DNA from: Candidatus Brocadiia bacterium
GTDB taxonomy: Bacteria; Planctomycetota; PUPC01; DSUN01
Length of the DNA: 6,598 nt
Direction of reading: 5' to 3'
Assembly (NCBI GenBank): GCA_016782825.1
Contig: JADHXT010000205.1
Span: 1 to 6,598, forward strand
The translations under genes were made by a program, and so were the position numbers. Of this stretch, positions 1-6,598 are shown in pieces (positions within the stretch are counted from its first letter, which is position 1; each line of letters opens with the position of its first letter). The notes beneath the pieces were generated by a model. That model ran no database searches and had not been told where the DNA came from. It worked only from the letters and a program-made list of their open reading frames with translations.

Positions 1-22
1 CCCCCAGCTGGAAGGAAGTGAA

Positions 23-1768
23 ATGCCCAAACAGCTCTTTCTCGCCACATTGCTGAGCTCGGGCCTGGCCCTGACCGCCAGCGCCGTTGATGTCAAGTCC
101 TCCCGCAGACCATCAGACGTCGTCGAGCGGGAGGCCCTCGGGGTCGTCCGCGTGGACGTTCACGAACGCCTCTACCCTGACCGCTGGCCGCGACCGGCGG
201 AGCCGGGGCCCATCAGCGTGCCGCGAGGTGTGCCCGTCACGCTCCAGTTCGCCGTGCGCGCAAAGGCCAAAGGCGCCGCCCAACTGAGCCTCACAGGCAA
301 CGTATCCGGCAAGCCGCGTCTTCACTGGCTGCAGTCAGTCCACGTCGAAGGCAATACGCAGGGCAGCCTGAAGAACCGTCCCGGCGGAGCGGTACCCAAG
401 GGATGGATGGACCACCTCGTGCGCGCGGCGCCGTTCGATACGCTCGAGGTGCTGGTCGAGAGCAACAGGATGCCAATGGACCCGGGGCGCACCCACGGCG
501 TGGTGCTTGAGATCACGGTTCCGCGAGATGCCAAGCCAGGCACCCACGAGGGCGCTCTTCGAGTCACACTCGGCAACGACGAAGCGGTAGCGCCCTTCAC
601 CTACCGCGTCCATGGCACCGCCCTGCCCGACCCGCTGCCGATCCACTCGGTCCATTGGCTCTGGGCCCAGCCGTTCAACCTGACCAATGGGAAGATACCC
701 GAGTGGTGGAGCGAACGGCATTGGCAGCTCCTCGAAACGGCCGGCAAGCAGCTTCGGCGATTCGGTGACGACACGGTCTACACGCCACTGGTCAACTACC
801 GGCAGCCCCTGATCCAGATCACCCGCCGCGAAGACGGGACGTTCGCGTTCGACTACTCACGCTTCGACCGCTGGGGCAAGTTGTTCCTCGGTCTCGGCTT
901 CCGGTATCTCTCCGGGCACCACGTCATCAACCTGATGCACGTCCACATGGGAGGGACGTTCGTGATCGACGAAGCCACGGGCAAGAAGGAGCCGCTGCTG
1001 AAGGACGTGAAGGACCGCGCAGCATGGCTCGCCTTCCTGCCCAGCTTCTACGACAGTCTCCACGCGCACCTGAAGGAGAAGGGCTGGCTCGGAAACTACC
1101 TGCAGTGCCAGTATGACGAGCCGAGAGACGTCGGGCTGTACAAGCGCCTGACCGCACTCGCCCGCAAGCACCTGCCCGGTGTCCCCACCATCGACGCCAT
1201 CAACTCGGCTCGGCAGGACGTGTTCTCGCCGTTGGTCGACATGCAGGTGTTCAACCTGATCGGGCTCAACCGATACCAGAAGGTCGCAGCGCAACGGAAC
1301 GCCAAGGGCAAAGGCGTCTGGCTGTACCACTGCACCAGCCCCTACCCGCCGCACCCGAACCGGCATATCGACTGCTACCTCACGGAGAGCCGCCTGTATC
1401 CGTGGCTCTGCCACAAGCTTGGGGCCAATGGCTTCCTCTTCTGGGGTGCCAACATTTACCGCGGTGCGGACGAGTACAAGACCTCCATCGGTCCCTTCCC
1501 CAACGGCTCGCAGGATCCCGGCCATCCGCCGGGCGACAGCTGGTTCTACTACCGGTCGCCGGAAGGACTGCGCCCTTCGATCCGGATCGTCTCGTTCCGG
1601 GAAGGACTGATCGACTATGCGCTGCTGACGATGCTTGCGGAGCGTGATCCCGACACGGTCGAAAAACTGGTTGCGAAGGTCGCACCATCGATCAGGCGGT
1701 TCGAGCGCGACCCCGTAACGTACCACCAGGCACGAGCGGCAATCCTCGAAGCCCTCGATAAGCCGTAG
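23..1768 (+). CDS. Exported DUF4091-domain protein, GH123-like putative glycoside hydrolase
   Basis: 581 residues. It starts at an ATG preceded by GGAAGG at 10-15, seven bases upstream. An N-terminal signal peptide is visible: Lys3, a hydrophobic stretch at about residues 5-18, and an Ala-Ser-Ala cleavage site ending near residue 21. Residues 60-200 look like a beta-sandwich (a PRGVPVTLQF segment, then a VPRDAKPGTHEGALRV segment), as found ahead of the catalytic barrel in DUF4091 proteins. Residues 205-480 would form the barrel. A Tyr-Asp-Glu-Pro motif lies at 364-367; GH123 beta-N-acetylgalactosaminidases use an adjacent Asp-Glu pair, so D365/E366 are candidate catalytic residues by inference. 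The C-terminus carries the typical DUF4091 signature: a GANGFLFWG strand at 467-475, then SIRIVSFREGLIDYALL at 519-535. The protein probably acts in the periplasm or at the cell surface on a glycan; the substrate cannot be read from the sequence. The frame is intact. The family call is firm, the enzymatic activity less so. Confidence 0.85.
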   Translation: MPKQLFLATLLSSGLALTASAVDVKSSRRPSDVVEREALGVVRVDVHERLYPDRWPRPAEPGPISVPRGVPVTLQFAVRAKAKGAAQLSLTGNVSGKPRLHWLQSVHVEGNTQGSLKNRPGGAVPKGWMDHLVRAAPFDTLEVLVESNRMPMDPGRTHGVVLEITVPRDAKPGTHEGALRVTLGNDEAVAPFTYRVHGTALPDPLPIHSVHWLWAQPFNLTNGKIPEWWSERHWQLLETAGKQLRRFGDDTVYTPLVNYRQPLIQITRREDGTFAFDYSRFDRWGKLFLGLGFRYLSGHHVINLMHVHMGGTFVIDEATGKKEPLLKDVKDRAAWLAFLPSFYDSLHAHLKEKGWLGNYLQCQYDEPRDVGLYKRLTALARKHLPGVPTIDAINSARQDVFSPLVDMQVFNLIGLNRYQKVAAQRNAKGKGVWLYHCTSPYPPHPNRHIDCYLTESRLYPWLCHKLGANGFLFWGANIYRGADEYKTSIGPFPNGSQDPGHPPGDSWFYYRSPEGLRPSIRIVSFREGLIDYALLTMLAERDPDTVEKLVAKVAPSIRRFERDPVTYHQARAAILEALDKP

Positions 1769-1799
1769 GGCAGGATCACCGGCGCAGGAATCGGAGCCC

Positions 1800-2138
1800 G
1801 GTAGGTTGGACATACTTGGCCGCTCATACGAGTGGTGCGGCTTCAGACCGAAGTAGGGGCAGCTGACCGAGGCCAACAGCATCGGGTCCATCGTCGTGGC
1901 CGATGGACTTGGTCTCCACATCCACGAGCCGGTAACCAGGCTTGATGGCCGCAAGGGGCAGACCATCGACACCTTGGTCAGGGAGGGCATCCCCACTGCG
2001 CATACGTCGCTCGGGGACAGACGGACGGAGCCTGGACGGACCCAGCGGTGGCGTTCCTCTGGGGACGACATCCGGAAGCTCTGGCAGTTGATCGTGGATG
2101 CTTGGCGAGGAGTAGCGCCTGGGAGAGTATTGTCTTGA
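1800..2138 (+). pseudogene. Interrupted open frame, possible decayed terminase-like fragment
   Basis: This + strand frame reads through most of the first half of the gap and is broken by one TAG at 1854-1856. Before the stop it gives GRLDILGRSYEWCGFRPK; after it come GQLTEANSIGSIVVADGLG, then a TIDTLVREGIP segment and DDIRKLWQLIVDAW, ending at TGA 2136-2138. A tyrosine-glutamate-tryptophan step followed by a Thr-Glu-Ala helix, and later a 'variable-Leu-Arg-x-x-Gly-Ile-Pro' turn, is reminiscent of the C-terminal nuclease part of phage large terminases. This is an impression from memory, not an alignment. No start codon with a ribosome site is visible and no ATPase half is present. The 1896 ATG within it has no Shine-Dalgarno sequence. 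It may equally be non-coding DNA that happens to stay open. A remnant is my preferred reading, but weakly. Confidence 0.22.
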
Positions 2139-2149
2139 GATCCTCCTTA

Positions 2150-2163
2150 CACGGGCGCCCGTG
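2150..2163. repeat. Perfect 14-base palindrome
   Basis: CACGGGCGCCCGTG reads identically on both strands. It lies in the gap between the two large genes, 357 bases before the second one. Its symmetry could suit a dimeric DNA-binding protein or a short RNA stem, but no T-run follows, so it is not an intrinsic terminator. At this GC content a palindrome of this size may also be chance. Function unknown. Confidence 0.4.
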
Positions 2164-2466
2164 CGGTCGGAATCCAAAAGAACGCTCGTCTTGGGTCGGT
2201 GGTGTAAGTGTTGGGACGGTTGGCTCTTCCGCCTCCGAGAAGTCTCGCCTATGGTGAGAATGGGCCGTTCTCCGCGCGTTCCGCCGCATATGTCGCAAGT
2301 CGCCCACTCCAAGGTGTGGGTCAAAGGGCACATCCCGAAGGAGTTCATGGACTGGGTTGAGAGGTACTGGAGTCATGATGGCGAGGCGCGGGCGATGCTG
2401 AGTGGATGTTGCTTTGAGGTGTGGGAGGGGTGGCGGGCCATGCAGGAAGCTAGTAGCATAGAGTGA
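2161..2466 (+). CDS. Doubtful small open frame, hypothetical protein
   Basis: The frame is open from just after a TAG at 2113-2115 to TGA 2464-2466. The possible starts are GTG 2161 (101 residues), ATG 2251, ATG 2290 (58 residues) and ATG 2347 (39 residues). None has a well-spaced ribosome site: GAAGGAG at 2337-2343 sits only three bases before 2347. The C-terminal part, with HIPKEFMDWVERYWSHDGEA and then a WEGWRAMQ segment, has a natural-looking helical, tryptophan-rich composition; the part before about 2280 does not. No signal peptide, membrane segment or family motif is recognised. It ends 54 bases before the next gene, on the same strand. It could be the tail of a decayed gene, a small real gene, or chance. 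Confidence 0.25.
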   Translation: MRSESKRTLVLGRWCKCWDGWLFRLREVSPMVRMGRSPRVPPHMSQVAHSKVWVKGHIPKEFMDWVERYWSHDGEARAMLSGCCFEVWEGWRAMQEASSIE

Positions 2467-2510
2467 GGTGTCGGAGCGAAGCAGAGCGTCGGGACCCAAG
2501 CCGACCACGG

Positions 2511-2516
2511 AAGGAG
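2511..2516 (+). promoter_or_regulatory. Shine-Dalgarno site of the propeller gene
   Basis: AAGGAG lies four bases before the ATG at 2521. It fixes this start, which also begins directly with a signal peptide. No convincing sigma70-type promoter is visible upstream. Confidence 0.7.
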
Positions 2517-2520
2517 AGCC

Positions 2521-5500
2521 ATGAGACTCGCGCACATCGTCATCGTGTCAGTGCTCGCCGTCACTGGGGCAGCGACCGCCGGTGCTGTCAAGGAGAGCGG
2601 CGTCGACGGCGGCGTCCTCGTGCGTGTCGGCTGCGGCGACCCCGCGGCTCTGATCGACATGAAGACACCCGCCTGCATCGTCCACGGCCTGGATACGGAT
2701 CGGAAGGCCGTCCTGGCCGCACGCAAAGCCATCGTGGAGAAAGGGCTCTACGGGCCTGTCTCGGCAGATGTCTTCGACGGCAGGGCACTCCCTTACATTG
2801 CCGACACGGTGAACCTGCTGGTCGCCGGCGATGGGGCCACGGTGTCCCGCGACGAGGTCCTTCGCGTGCTTGCCCCGGGGGGCGTGGCCTACGTCGACGG
2901 CACGAAGGTGCACAAGCCCGTTCCCAAGAACACGTCCGATTGGGGCCACTTCCTCTACGACGCCTCGGGGAACGCCGTGTCGCCCGATACTGCCGTCGAT
3001 GTCCCGTTCCACATCCAGTGGGAGGGCGGGCCGAAGTGGGCGCGAAGCCACGACCGCCTCTCATCACTCAACTCGCTGGTCTCCAGCGACGGCAAGCTCT
3101 TCTATATCTTCGACGAAGGCATGACCGCGGACTTCTACTACCCTACCAGATGGAACCTCATCTGCCGAGACGCCTACAACGGCATCGTCCTGTGGAAGCG
3201 GGATGTTGGCAAGTGGGAGGATCACTGGCGCGCGTTCAGGTCGGGGCCGAACCAGTTGAACCGCCGCGTCGTCTCGGCCGACGACAGGCTCTTCGCCTCC
3301 CTCGGTCTCGGCGAGCCCGTGCAGGTGATCGATGCGGCAGCCGGGAAGACGATCTGCACGCTCAAGGGCACCGAAGGCGCGGAGGAGATCATCCACAAGG
3401 ACGGCGTTCTCTACCTCGTCGCGCTCCCCTTCGACGGCGAGCCGCAGGACTACCAGTCCATGTACCGCTCGAGGACGCGGCCGGGGCTTCAGAAGACGTT
3501 GATGGCCGTGGACCCGGCCTCCGGCAGAATCCTGTGGAAGAAGACGGACAAAGACACGCTGGGCATCCTGCCGGTGACGCTGATCGCGGACGCGGACAAG
3601 GTGTACTTCCAATCGAGGAACTGCATCATCGCGCTGGACAAGAACAGCGGGAAGCAGAAGTGGAAGGCCCTGAGACGTTCCGCCGAGTCCCGGCCGTCGA
3701 ACTTCTCGCCGGCGCTGCTCGTCTACAAGGACGTGGTGATCTCGGTCGACAACCTCCCCACGGCAAAGAAGGGCCCGAAGAGTCCGGCTGACACCGAGTC
3801 GGTTGAGCAGAAGAACATCATCTGGAGCTTCAGCGCGTCGGCAACCGCCATCAAGGGCGAACTCGTCGCCTTCGCGGCCGGCACGGGGAAGCAGCTCTGG
3901 ACGACGGACGCCATGGCCGCCTACGGCGCGCAGATGGACTGCTTCGCCGTCAACGACCTCGTGTACGTCGGCCAGAAGGCGCGCAGGCACACGGCCGACT
4001 TCACCAGGGCATACGACGTACACACCGGTGAGATCAAGAACGAGCGGGACACCGCGTCGGCCTTCACAAGGACCCACCACCACCGCTGCTGGCGGAACAA
4101 GGCCACCTGCAAGTACATCCTCATGAGCAGGACGGGGGTGGAACTGATCAGCTTCGACGGCAAGCTGGCCATGCAGAACGCCTTCACGCGGGGCAACTGT
4201 GAGTACGGGATCATGCCGGCAAACGGGCTGATCTACGTGCCGCCCCATTCCTGTGGCTGCTACATCCAGGTCAAGATGAGTGGCTTCTTCGGCCTCGCCC
4301 CGAAGAGCAAGTCCCCCCTCGCGGGCCAGACGCCGCAGAACGTGCTGGTCAAGGGGGCCGCTTTCAACAGGGTTTCGCTCTCCGAGCCCGCGACCTCGGA
4401 TGCCGATTGGCCCACGTACCGGGCCGATGCGCGGCGGAGTGGCGGCTCGAAGTCGACCGTGGCTCCCACCCTCACCCGTGCCTGGAAGACGAAGCTGGCG
4501 GGCAACATCACCAGTCCCGTAGTGGCGGGCGACAGGGTGTACGTGGCCGTGGCAGAGGGCCGCACGCTCTACGCGCTGGACCGCAGGAACGGCAAGACGG
4601 TGTGGACGTTCCAGGCTGGAGCCAGGATCGACTCGCCTCCAACGGTCGTGGGCAACACGGCGTATGTCGGCTCGCGCGACGGTTGGGTCTACGCGCTCGC
4701 GTCCGACTCAGGCGAGCTGGCGTGGAAGTTCAGAGCAGCGAAGTCCGATCGCAAGCACTGCGCCTATGGCCAGTTCGAGTCGCCGTGGCCGGTCCACGGC
4801 TCCGTGTTGCACCTCGACGGAGCGATCTGCTTTGCGGCGGGCAAGTCGAGCTATGTCGACGACGGCCTCTATCTCTACAAGCTGGATGCGAAGACCGGCA
4901 AGACGCTCCTGGAGAAGCGGATCTACTCGCGCGACCCCGTGACGGGCGACCAGCACGCCGACGCCGGCCACGACCTGCCCGGCGGGCTGAACGACATCCT
5001 GGCCACCGACGGCAAGACGCTCTTCATGCGGGACTTCCAGCTCCACCTCGATGCTGTGCCCAAGGCAGCCACGATCGAGGGCGCGCTGCCGCAGCAGATG
5101 AAGCCCCACGTCCACAACACAGCCGGCTACCTCGACGCGACGTGGGCGCACAGGACGTACTGGTACTACGGCACGAAGATGAGGTCGGGCTACGGCGGAT
5201 GGGCTGCCGCGGGCAAGCGGGCCTTCTCGGGCCGCCTCATGGTGCGCGACGACGACAGCCTGTATGCCTACGGCCGCAAGGCGCTGAACAACGACTTCAG
5301 AGCCGCGCCCGCCCTGGGCTACTATGGGAAGCGCGAGACACACCTCTACAAAGCCCCGGTTGCGGCGGCGGGCCCCGCGCCGGCCAGGAGGAAGGCCAAA
5401 AGCGACAAGAAGGGCAGGAGGGGCATGGCGGCCCCCAAGCTCAGCTATGTTTGGTCCAACGACTGCTATCTCCACGTGAGGGCCATGGCGCTGGCCAACG

Positions 5501-5757
5501 ACAAGGTGCTCGTGGCCGGCGCCACCGACATCCTCAGAACCGGAGCCATGACGCGCGAGGCCATCGCCAAGCAGGCGGAGCTCCTCGAGAGCAGCAACGA
5601 GCAATACCTCAGGGTCTACGCCAAGAACGACGGCAGTAAGCTCTCCGAGATCAAGCTCGAAGCCAAGCCCGTCTACGACGGCATGGCCGTGGCGCGCGGC
5701 AACGTGTTCATCTCCACCGAGGCGGGAGAGCTCCACTGCTTCGCGCCGGCGAAGTGA
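2521..5757 (+). CDS. Exported PQQ-type beta-propeller protein with N-terminal methyltransferase-like domain
   Basis: 1078 residues. A signal peptide (hydrophobic stretch at 5-19, likely cleavage near residues 20-22) is followed by a Rossmann-like domain. This has a VLVRVGCGD motif at 32-40, an acidic strand end at LDTD 57-60, and the post-motif VLRVLAPGGVAYV at 113-125, as in class I SAM methyltransferases. The first propeller spans about 160-620, with blades such as GIVLWKRDVG (221-230), GRILWKK and GKQKWKA. It contains a conserved-looking block with H519-H521, C523, C530, C560, C578 and C580. A second propeller opens with DWPTYRADARRSG at 629-641 and has classic PQQ-type repeats: LYALDRRNGKTVWTF at 683-697 and VYALASDSGELAWKF at 723-737. 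A basic, alanine-rich linker at 945-973 precedes the last blade. Fused proteins of this type occur in planctomycetes and relatives, often annotated only as PQQ-binding-like or BamB-like. No haem CxxCH motif is seen, so alcohol-dehydrogenase activity is not supported. A binding or scaffold role outside the cytoplasm is inferred. Confidence 0.88.
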   Translation: MRLAHIVIVSVLAVTGAATAGAVKESGVDGGVLVRVGCGDPAALIDMKTPACIVHGLDTDRKAVLAARKAIVEKGLYGPVSADVFDGRALPYIADTVNLLVAGDGATVSRDEVLRVLAPGGVAYVDGTKVHKPVPKNTSDWGHFLYDASGNAVSPDTAVDVPFHIQWEGGPKWARSHDRLSSLNSLVSSDGKLFYIFDEGMTADFYYPTRWNLICRDAYNGIVLWKRDVGKWEDHWRAFRSGPNQLNRRVVSADDRLFASLGLGEPVQVIDAAAGKTICTLKGTEGAEEIIHKDGVLYLVALPFDGEPQDYQSMYRSRTRPGLQKTLMAVDPASGRILWKKTDKDTLGILPVTLIADADKVYFQSRNCIIALDKNSGKQKWKALRRSAESRPSNFSPALLVYKDVVISVDNLPTAKKGPKSPADTESVEQKNIIWSFSASATAIKGELVAFAAGTGKQLWTTDAMAAYGAQMDCFAVNDLVYVGQKARRHTADFTRAYDVHTGEIKNERDTASAFTRTHHHRCWRNKATCKYILMSRTGVELISFDGKLAMQNAFTRGNCEYGIMPANGLIYVPPHSCGCYIQVKMSGFFGLAPKSKSPLAGQTPQNVLVKGAAFNRVSLSEPATSDADWPTYRADARRSGGSKSTVAPTLTRAWKTKLAGNITSPVVAGDRVYVAVAEGRTLYALDRRNGKTVWTFQAGARIDSPPTVVGNTAYVGSRDGWVYALASDSGELAWKFRAAKSDRKHCAYGQFESPWPVHGSVLHLDGAICFAAGKSSYVDDGLYLYKLDAKTGKTLLEKRIYSRDPVTGDQHADAGHDLPGGLNDILATDGKTLFMRDFQLHLDAVPKAATIEGALPQQMKPHVHNTAGYLDATWAHRTYWYYGTKMRSGYGGWAAAGKRAFSGRLMVRDDDSLYAYGRKALNNDFRAAPALGYYGKRETHLYKAPVAAAGPAPARRKAKSDKKGRRGMAAPKLSYVWSNDCYLHVRAMALANDKVLVAGATDILRTGAMTREAIAKQAELLESSNEQYLRVYAKNDGSKLSEIKLEAKPVYDGMAVARGNVFISTEAGELHCFAPAK

Positions 5758-6042
5758 GGCGGGGCGTGGTCGGGCGATACCTATGGAGGAGTCGTCCGGG
5801 TGGCCGGAGGGACCGTGGCAGACGGCTCCCCTGCCCGCCGTCATCGCCGCGCGAGCCTCCAAAGGTGGTGGTCGCACCGACCCCAAGCCTGGCGCCCGCG
5901 GCTACGACGGCGCCGGCAACCGCACATCCACGAACAGAGAGGACGTAGCCTACGGCTGGTCCGTTTCCGGTGATGCCGATGGCCGCCCAACGGAGGAGTA
6001 GGGTGCCACGAGCTCGGCCGCGGCCAACCCAGCAACGACCAT

Positions 6043-6065
6043 GGGGAGGCCCGATCTGCCTCCTC
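6043..6065. repeat. Short hairpin, 8-bp stem with one G-U pair
   Basis: GGGGAGGC at 6043-6050 can pair with GCCTCCTC at 6058-6065 around a seven-base loop, with one G-U wobble. No U-tract follows, so a role in termination is unproven. It may be chance in GC-rich DNA. Confidence 0.25.
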
Positions 6066-6170
6066 TGCCGAAGGCCACGTCAGGCACACCCATCTGGCGT
6101 GGTCTTCGATCTTCCTGCGGCCAGCTCCAGTCGAGCTTGGCCGCGGTCGGGACCAATATCGTGAGAACCT

Positions 6171-6179
6171 GAGGAGGGG
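6171..6179 (+). promoter_or_regulatory. Strong Shine-Dalgarno-like site before ATG 6185
   Basis: GAGGAGGGG lies five bases upstream of ATG 6185, the best-looking ribosome site in the right-hand gap. The frame it would open runs 102 codons without interruption into, and in phase with, the small gene at 6383. The first 66 residues (MVPLAQRQRRPARREG and onward) are arginine-rich and resemble nothing I recognise. This could be a leader peptide, an N-terminal extension, or a chance purine run. Confidence 0.3.
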
Positions 6180-6321
6180 TCCCGATGGTGCCCCTGGCTC
6201 AACGCCAGAGACGTCCAGCCCGTCGAGAGGGCGACTCGATCCTCGGGCACGGTCGCGACGATGGTCATTTGCTTGCCATATTGAAAAGGACGACGATCGC
6301 GCCCGGCGCCAAGGCCAGTGC

Positions 6322-6349
6322 CGCCCCTCTCCCCCATCGTAGAGGGGCG
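6322..6349. promoter_or_regulatory. Perfect 9-bp hairpin upstream of the small gene
   Basis: CGCCCCTCT at 6322-6330 pairs exactly with AGAGGGGCG at 6341-6349 around a ten-base loop. It ends 33 bases before ATG 6383 and 21 bases before that gene's ribosome site, so it would lie in its leader if transcribed from further upstream. No T-run follows, so it does not look like an ordinary intrinsic terminator. It could be a leader structure or a protein-binding site. Confidence 0.45.
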
Positions 6350-6382
6350 TCACAACAGATGACTCCCCCAGAGGTACACAAC

Positions 6383-6493
6383 ATGACAGCACAACAACCA
6401 CTGGCAAGATTCCGCGCAGGCCAGGTAAGCTGCGCGATCTGGGAGAACGAGATAGACGTAGGCGGCACCATGAAGACCGTTCTGAAGGGCTAG
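6383..6493 (+). pseudogene. N-terminal fragment of a small conserved hypothetical protein
   Basis: 36 codons from ATG 6383 to TAG 6491-6493, with GAGG at 6371-6374 eight bases upstream, a well-placed ribosome site. Residues 9-35 contain RFRAGQVSCAIWENEIDVGG followed by TVLK. This matches my recollection of a small, widespread prokaryotic family of unknown function, whose members are usually about 70-90 residues and continue with a basic RRYKD-type strand and a SFSRNEIPLA segment. Here the frame stops right after the TVLKG step, and none of the three forward frames over the last 105 bases shows that C-terminal half clearly. Phase +2 gives KVERKAGADG, which faintly resembles the missing strand. 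The most likely reading is a gene cut by a nonsense mutation, frameshift or deletion; a sequencing or assembly error near 6490 is an alternative. Function unknown. Confidence 0.5.
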
Positions 6494-6598
6494 GTCCCAT
6501 ACTGCACCTCATTGTAAGGTTGAGCGCAAAGCTGGCGCGGACGGGGCCGATCCGAGAGTCTCCGACCCTGACACTTGACGGGGGCATCCGGGCCAGGG

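Larger units (their letters stand above)
5758..6382. other. 625-base stretch without a supported gene
   Basis: Several short frames are open here because the DNA is GC-rich, for example from ATG 5783 (72 codons, no ribosome site), but none shows a recognisable motif. No T-rich hairpin typical of an intrinsic terminator follows the propeller gene. A short stem (TCCGG, loop GTGG, CCGGA) occurs at 5795-5808. An imperfect 16-base direct repeat, GAGCT(C/T)GGCCGCGG(C/T)C, occurs at 6010-6025 and 6133-6148. The stretch at 6258-6290 is richer in A and T than its surroundings and might hold a promoter, but I cannot fit convincing -35 and -10 boxes. Confidence 0.5.

Noticed and set aside
857..2071. 404-codon open frame on the - strand
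   Set aside because: It lies mostly antisense to the DUF4091 gene, has no recognisable motifs, and is rich in Arg, Val and Glu as expected from the complement of a GC-rich gene.
1769..2520. CRISPR array, tRNA or insertion-sequence ends in the gap
   Set aside because: I see no regularly spaced repeats, no tRNA-like cloverleaf, and no terminal inverted repeats with a transposase frame.
2463..3791. 442-codon + strand frame overlapping the propeller gene
   Set aside because: Its translation is almost all Arg, Gly, Pro and Ala, typical of a shifted frame of a high-GC gene. The 2521 frame has the signal peptide and domains.
4072..4260. Haem-binding or cytochrome motif in the propeller protein
   Set aside because: Cysteines and histidines are present, but there is no CxxCH arrangement.
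4407..5639. 410-codon + strand frame inside the propeller gene
   Set aside because: Same shadow composition; no motif, and the real PQQ repeats are in the other frame.
4708..5886. 392-codon - strand frame
   Set aside because: Antisense shadow of the propeller gene with no motif or ribosome site.
5783..6001. 72-codon + strand frame after the propeller gene
   Set aside because: It has no ribosome site and no recognisable sequence; open frames of this length are expected by chance here.
5841..6587. 248-codon - strand frame across the right-hand gap
   Set aside because: The composition is Ser/Arg/Pro-rich without family motifs, and it is antisense to the better-supported small gene at 6383.

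Overview
The window is GC-rich, and both large genes lie on the + strand and use Shine-Dalgarno starts. It carries two long, clearly coding genes for exported proteins, separated and followed by stretches with weak coding signal. The gene types are a secreted DUF4091/GH123-like glycosidase and a very large PQQ-type beta-propeller protein with a methyltransferase-like N-terminus. Families of this kind are typical of heterotrophic polymer degraders in the Planctomycetota, Verrucomicrobiota and Lentisphaerota and related uncultured lineages. That placement is inferred from gene content only, because the window holds no rRNA or other marker gene.

Layout: 23-1768 encodes a 581-residue exported DUF4091 protein, probably a carbohydrate-active enzyme. 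1769-2520 is a 752-base gap. It holds no convincing gene, but it contains an interrupted + strand frame with faint resemblance to a phage terminase nuclease domain, a perfect 14-base palindrome, and a short open frame (2161-2466) of unknown meaning. 2521-5757 encodes a 1078-residue exported protein. In order it has a signal peptide, a degenerate Rossmann/methyltransferase-like domain, a first beta-propeller with a Cys/His-rich conserved block, and a second PQQ-repeat propeller. 5758-6382 shows no supported gene, only small hairpins and a strong but apparently orphan Shine-Dalgarno site. 6383-6493 starts like a small conserved hypothetical protein but stops after 36 codons, so it looks truncated. 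The last 105 bases show nothing else.

The two large genes point to extracytoplasmic work on sugars or polymers: a likely hydrolase beside a likely binding or scaffolding propeller. The 752-base spacing argues against one tight operon. I do not see evidence of a new defence, mobile or RNA system. The points most worth a second look are the methyltransferase fold predicted to sit outside the cytoplasm, the Cys/His block of the propeller protein, and the truncated small gene near the right end.
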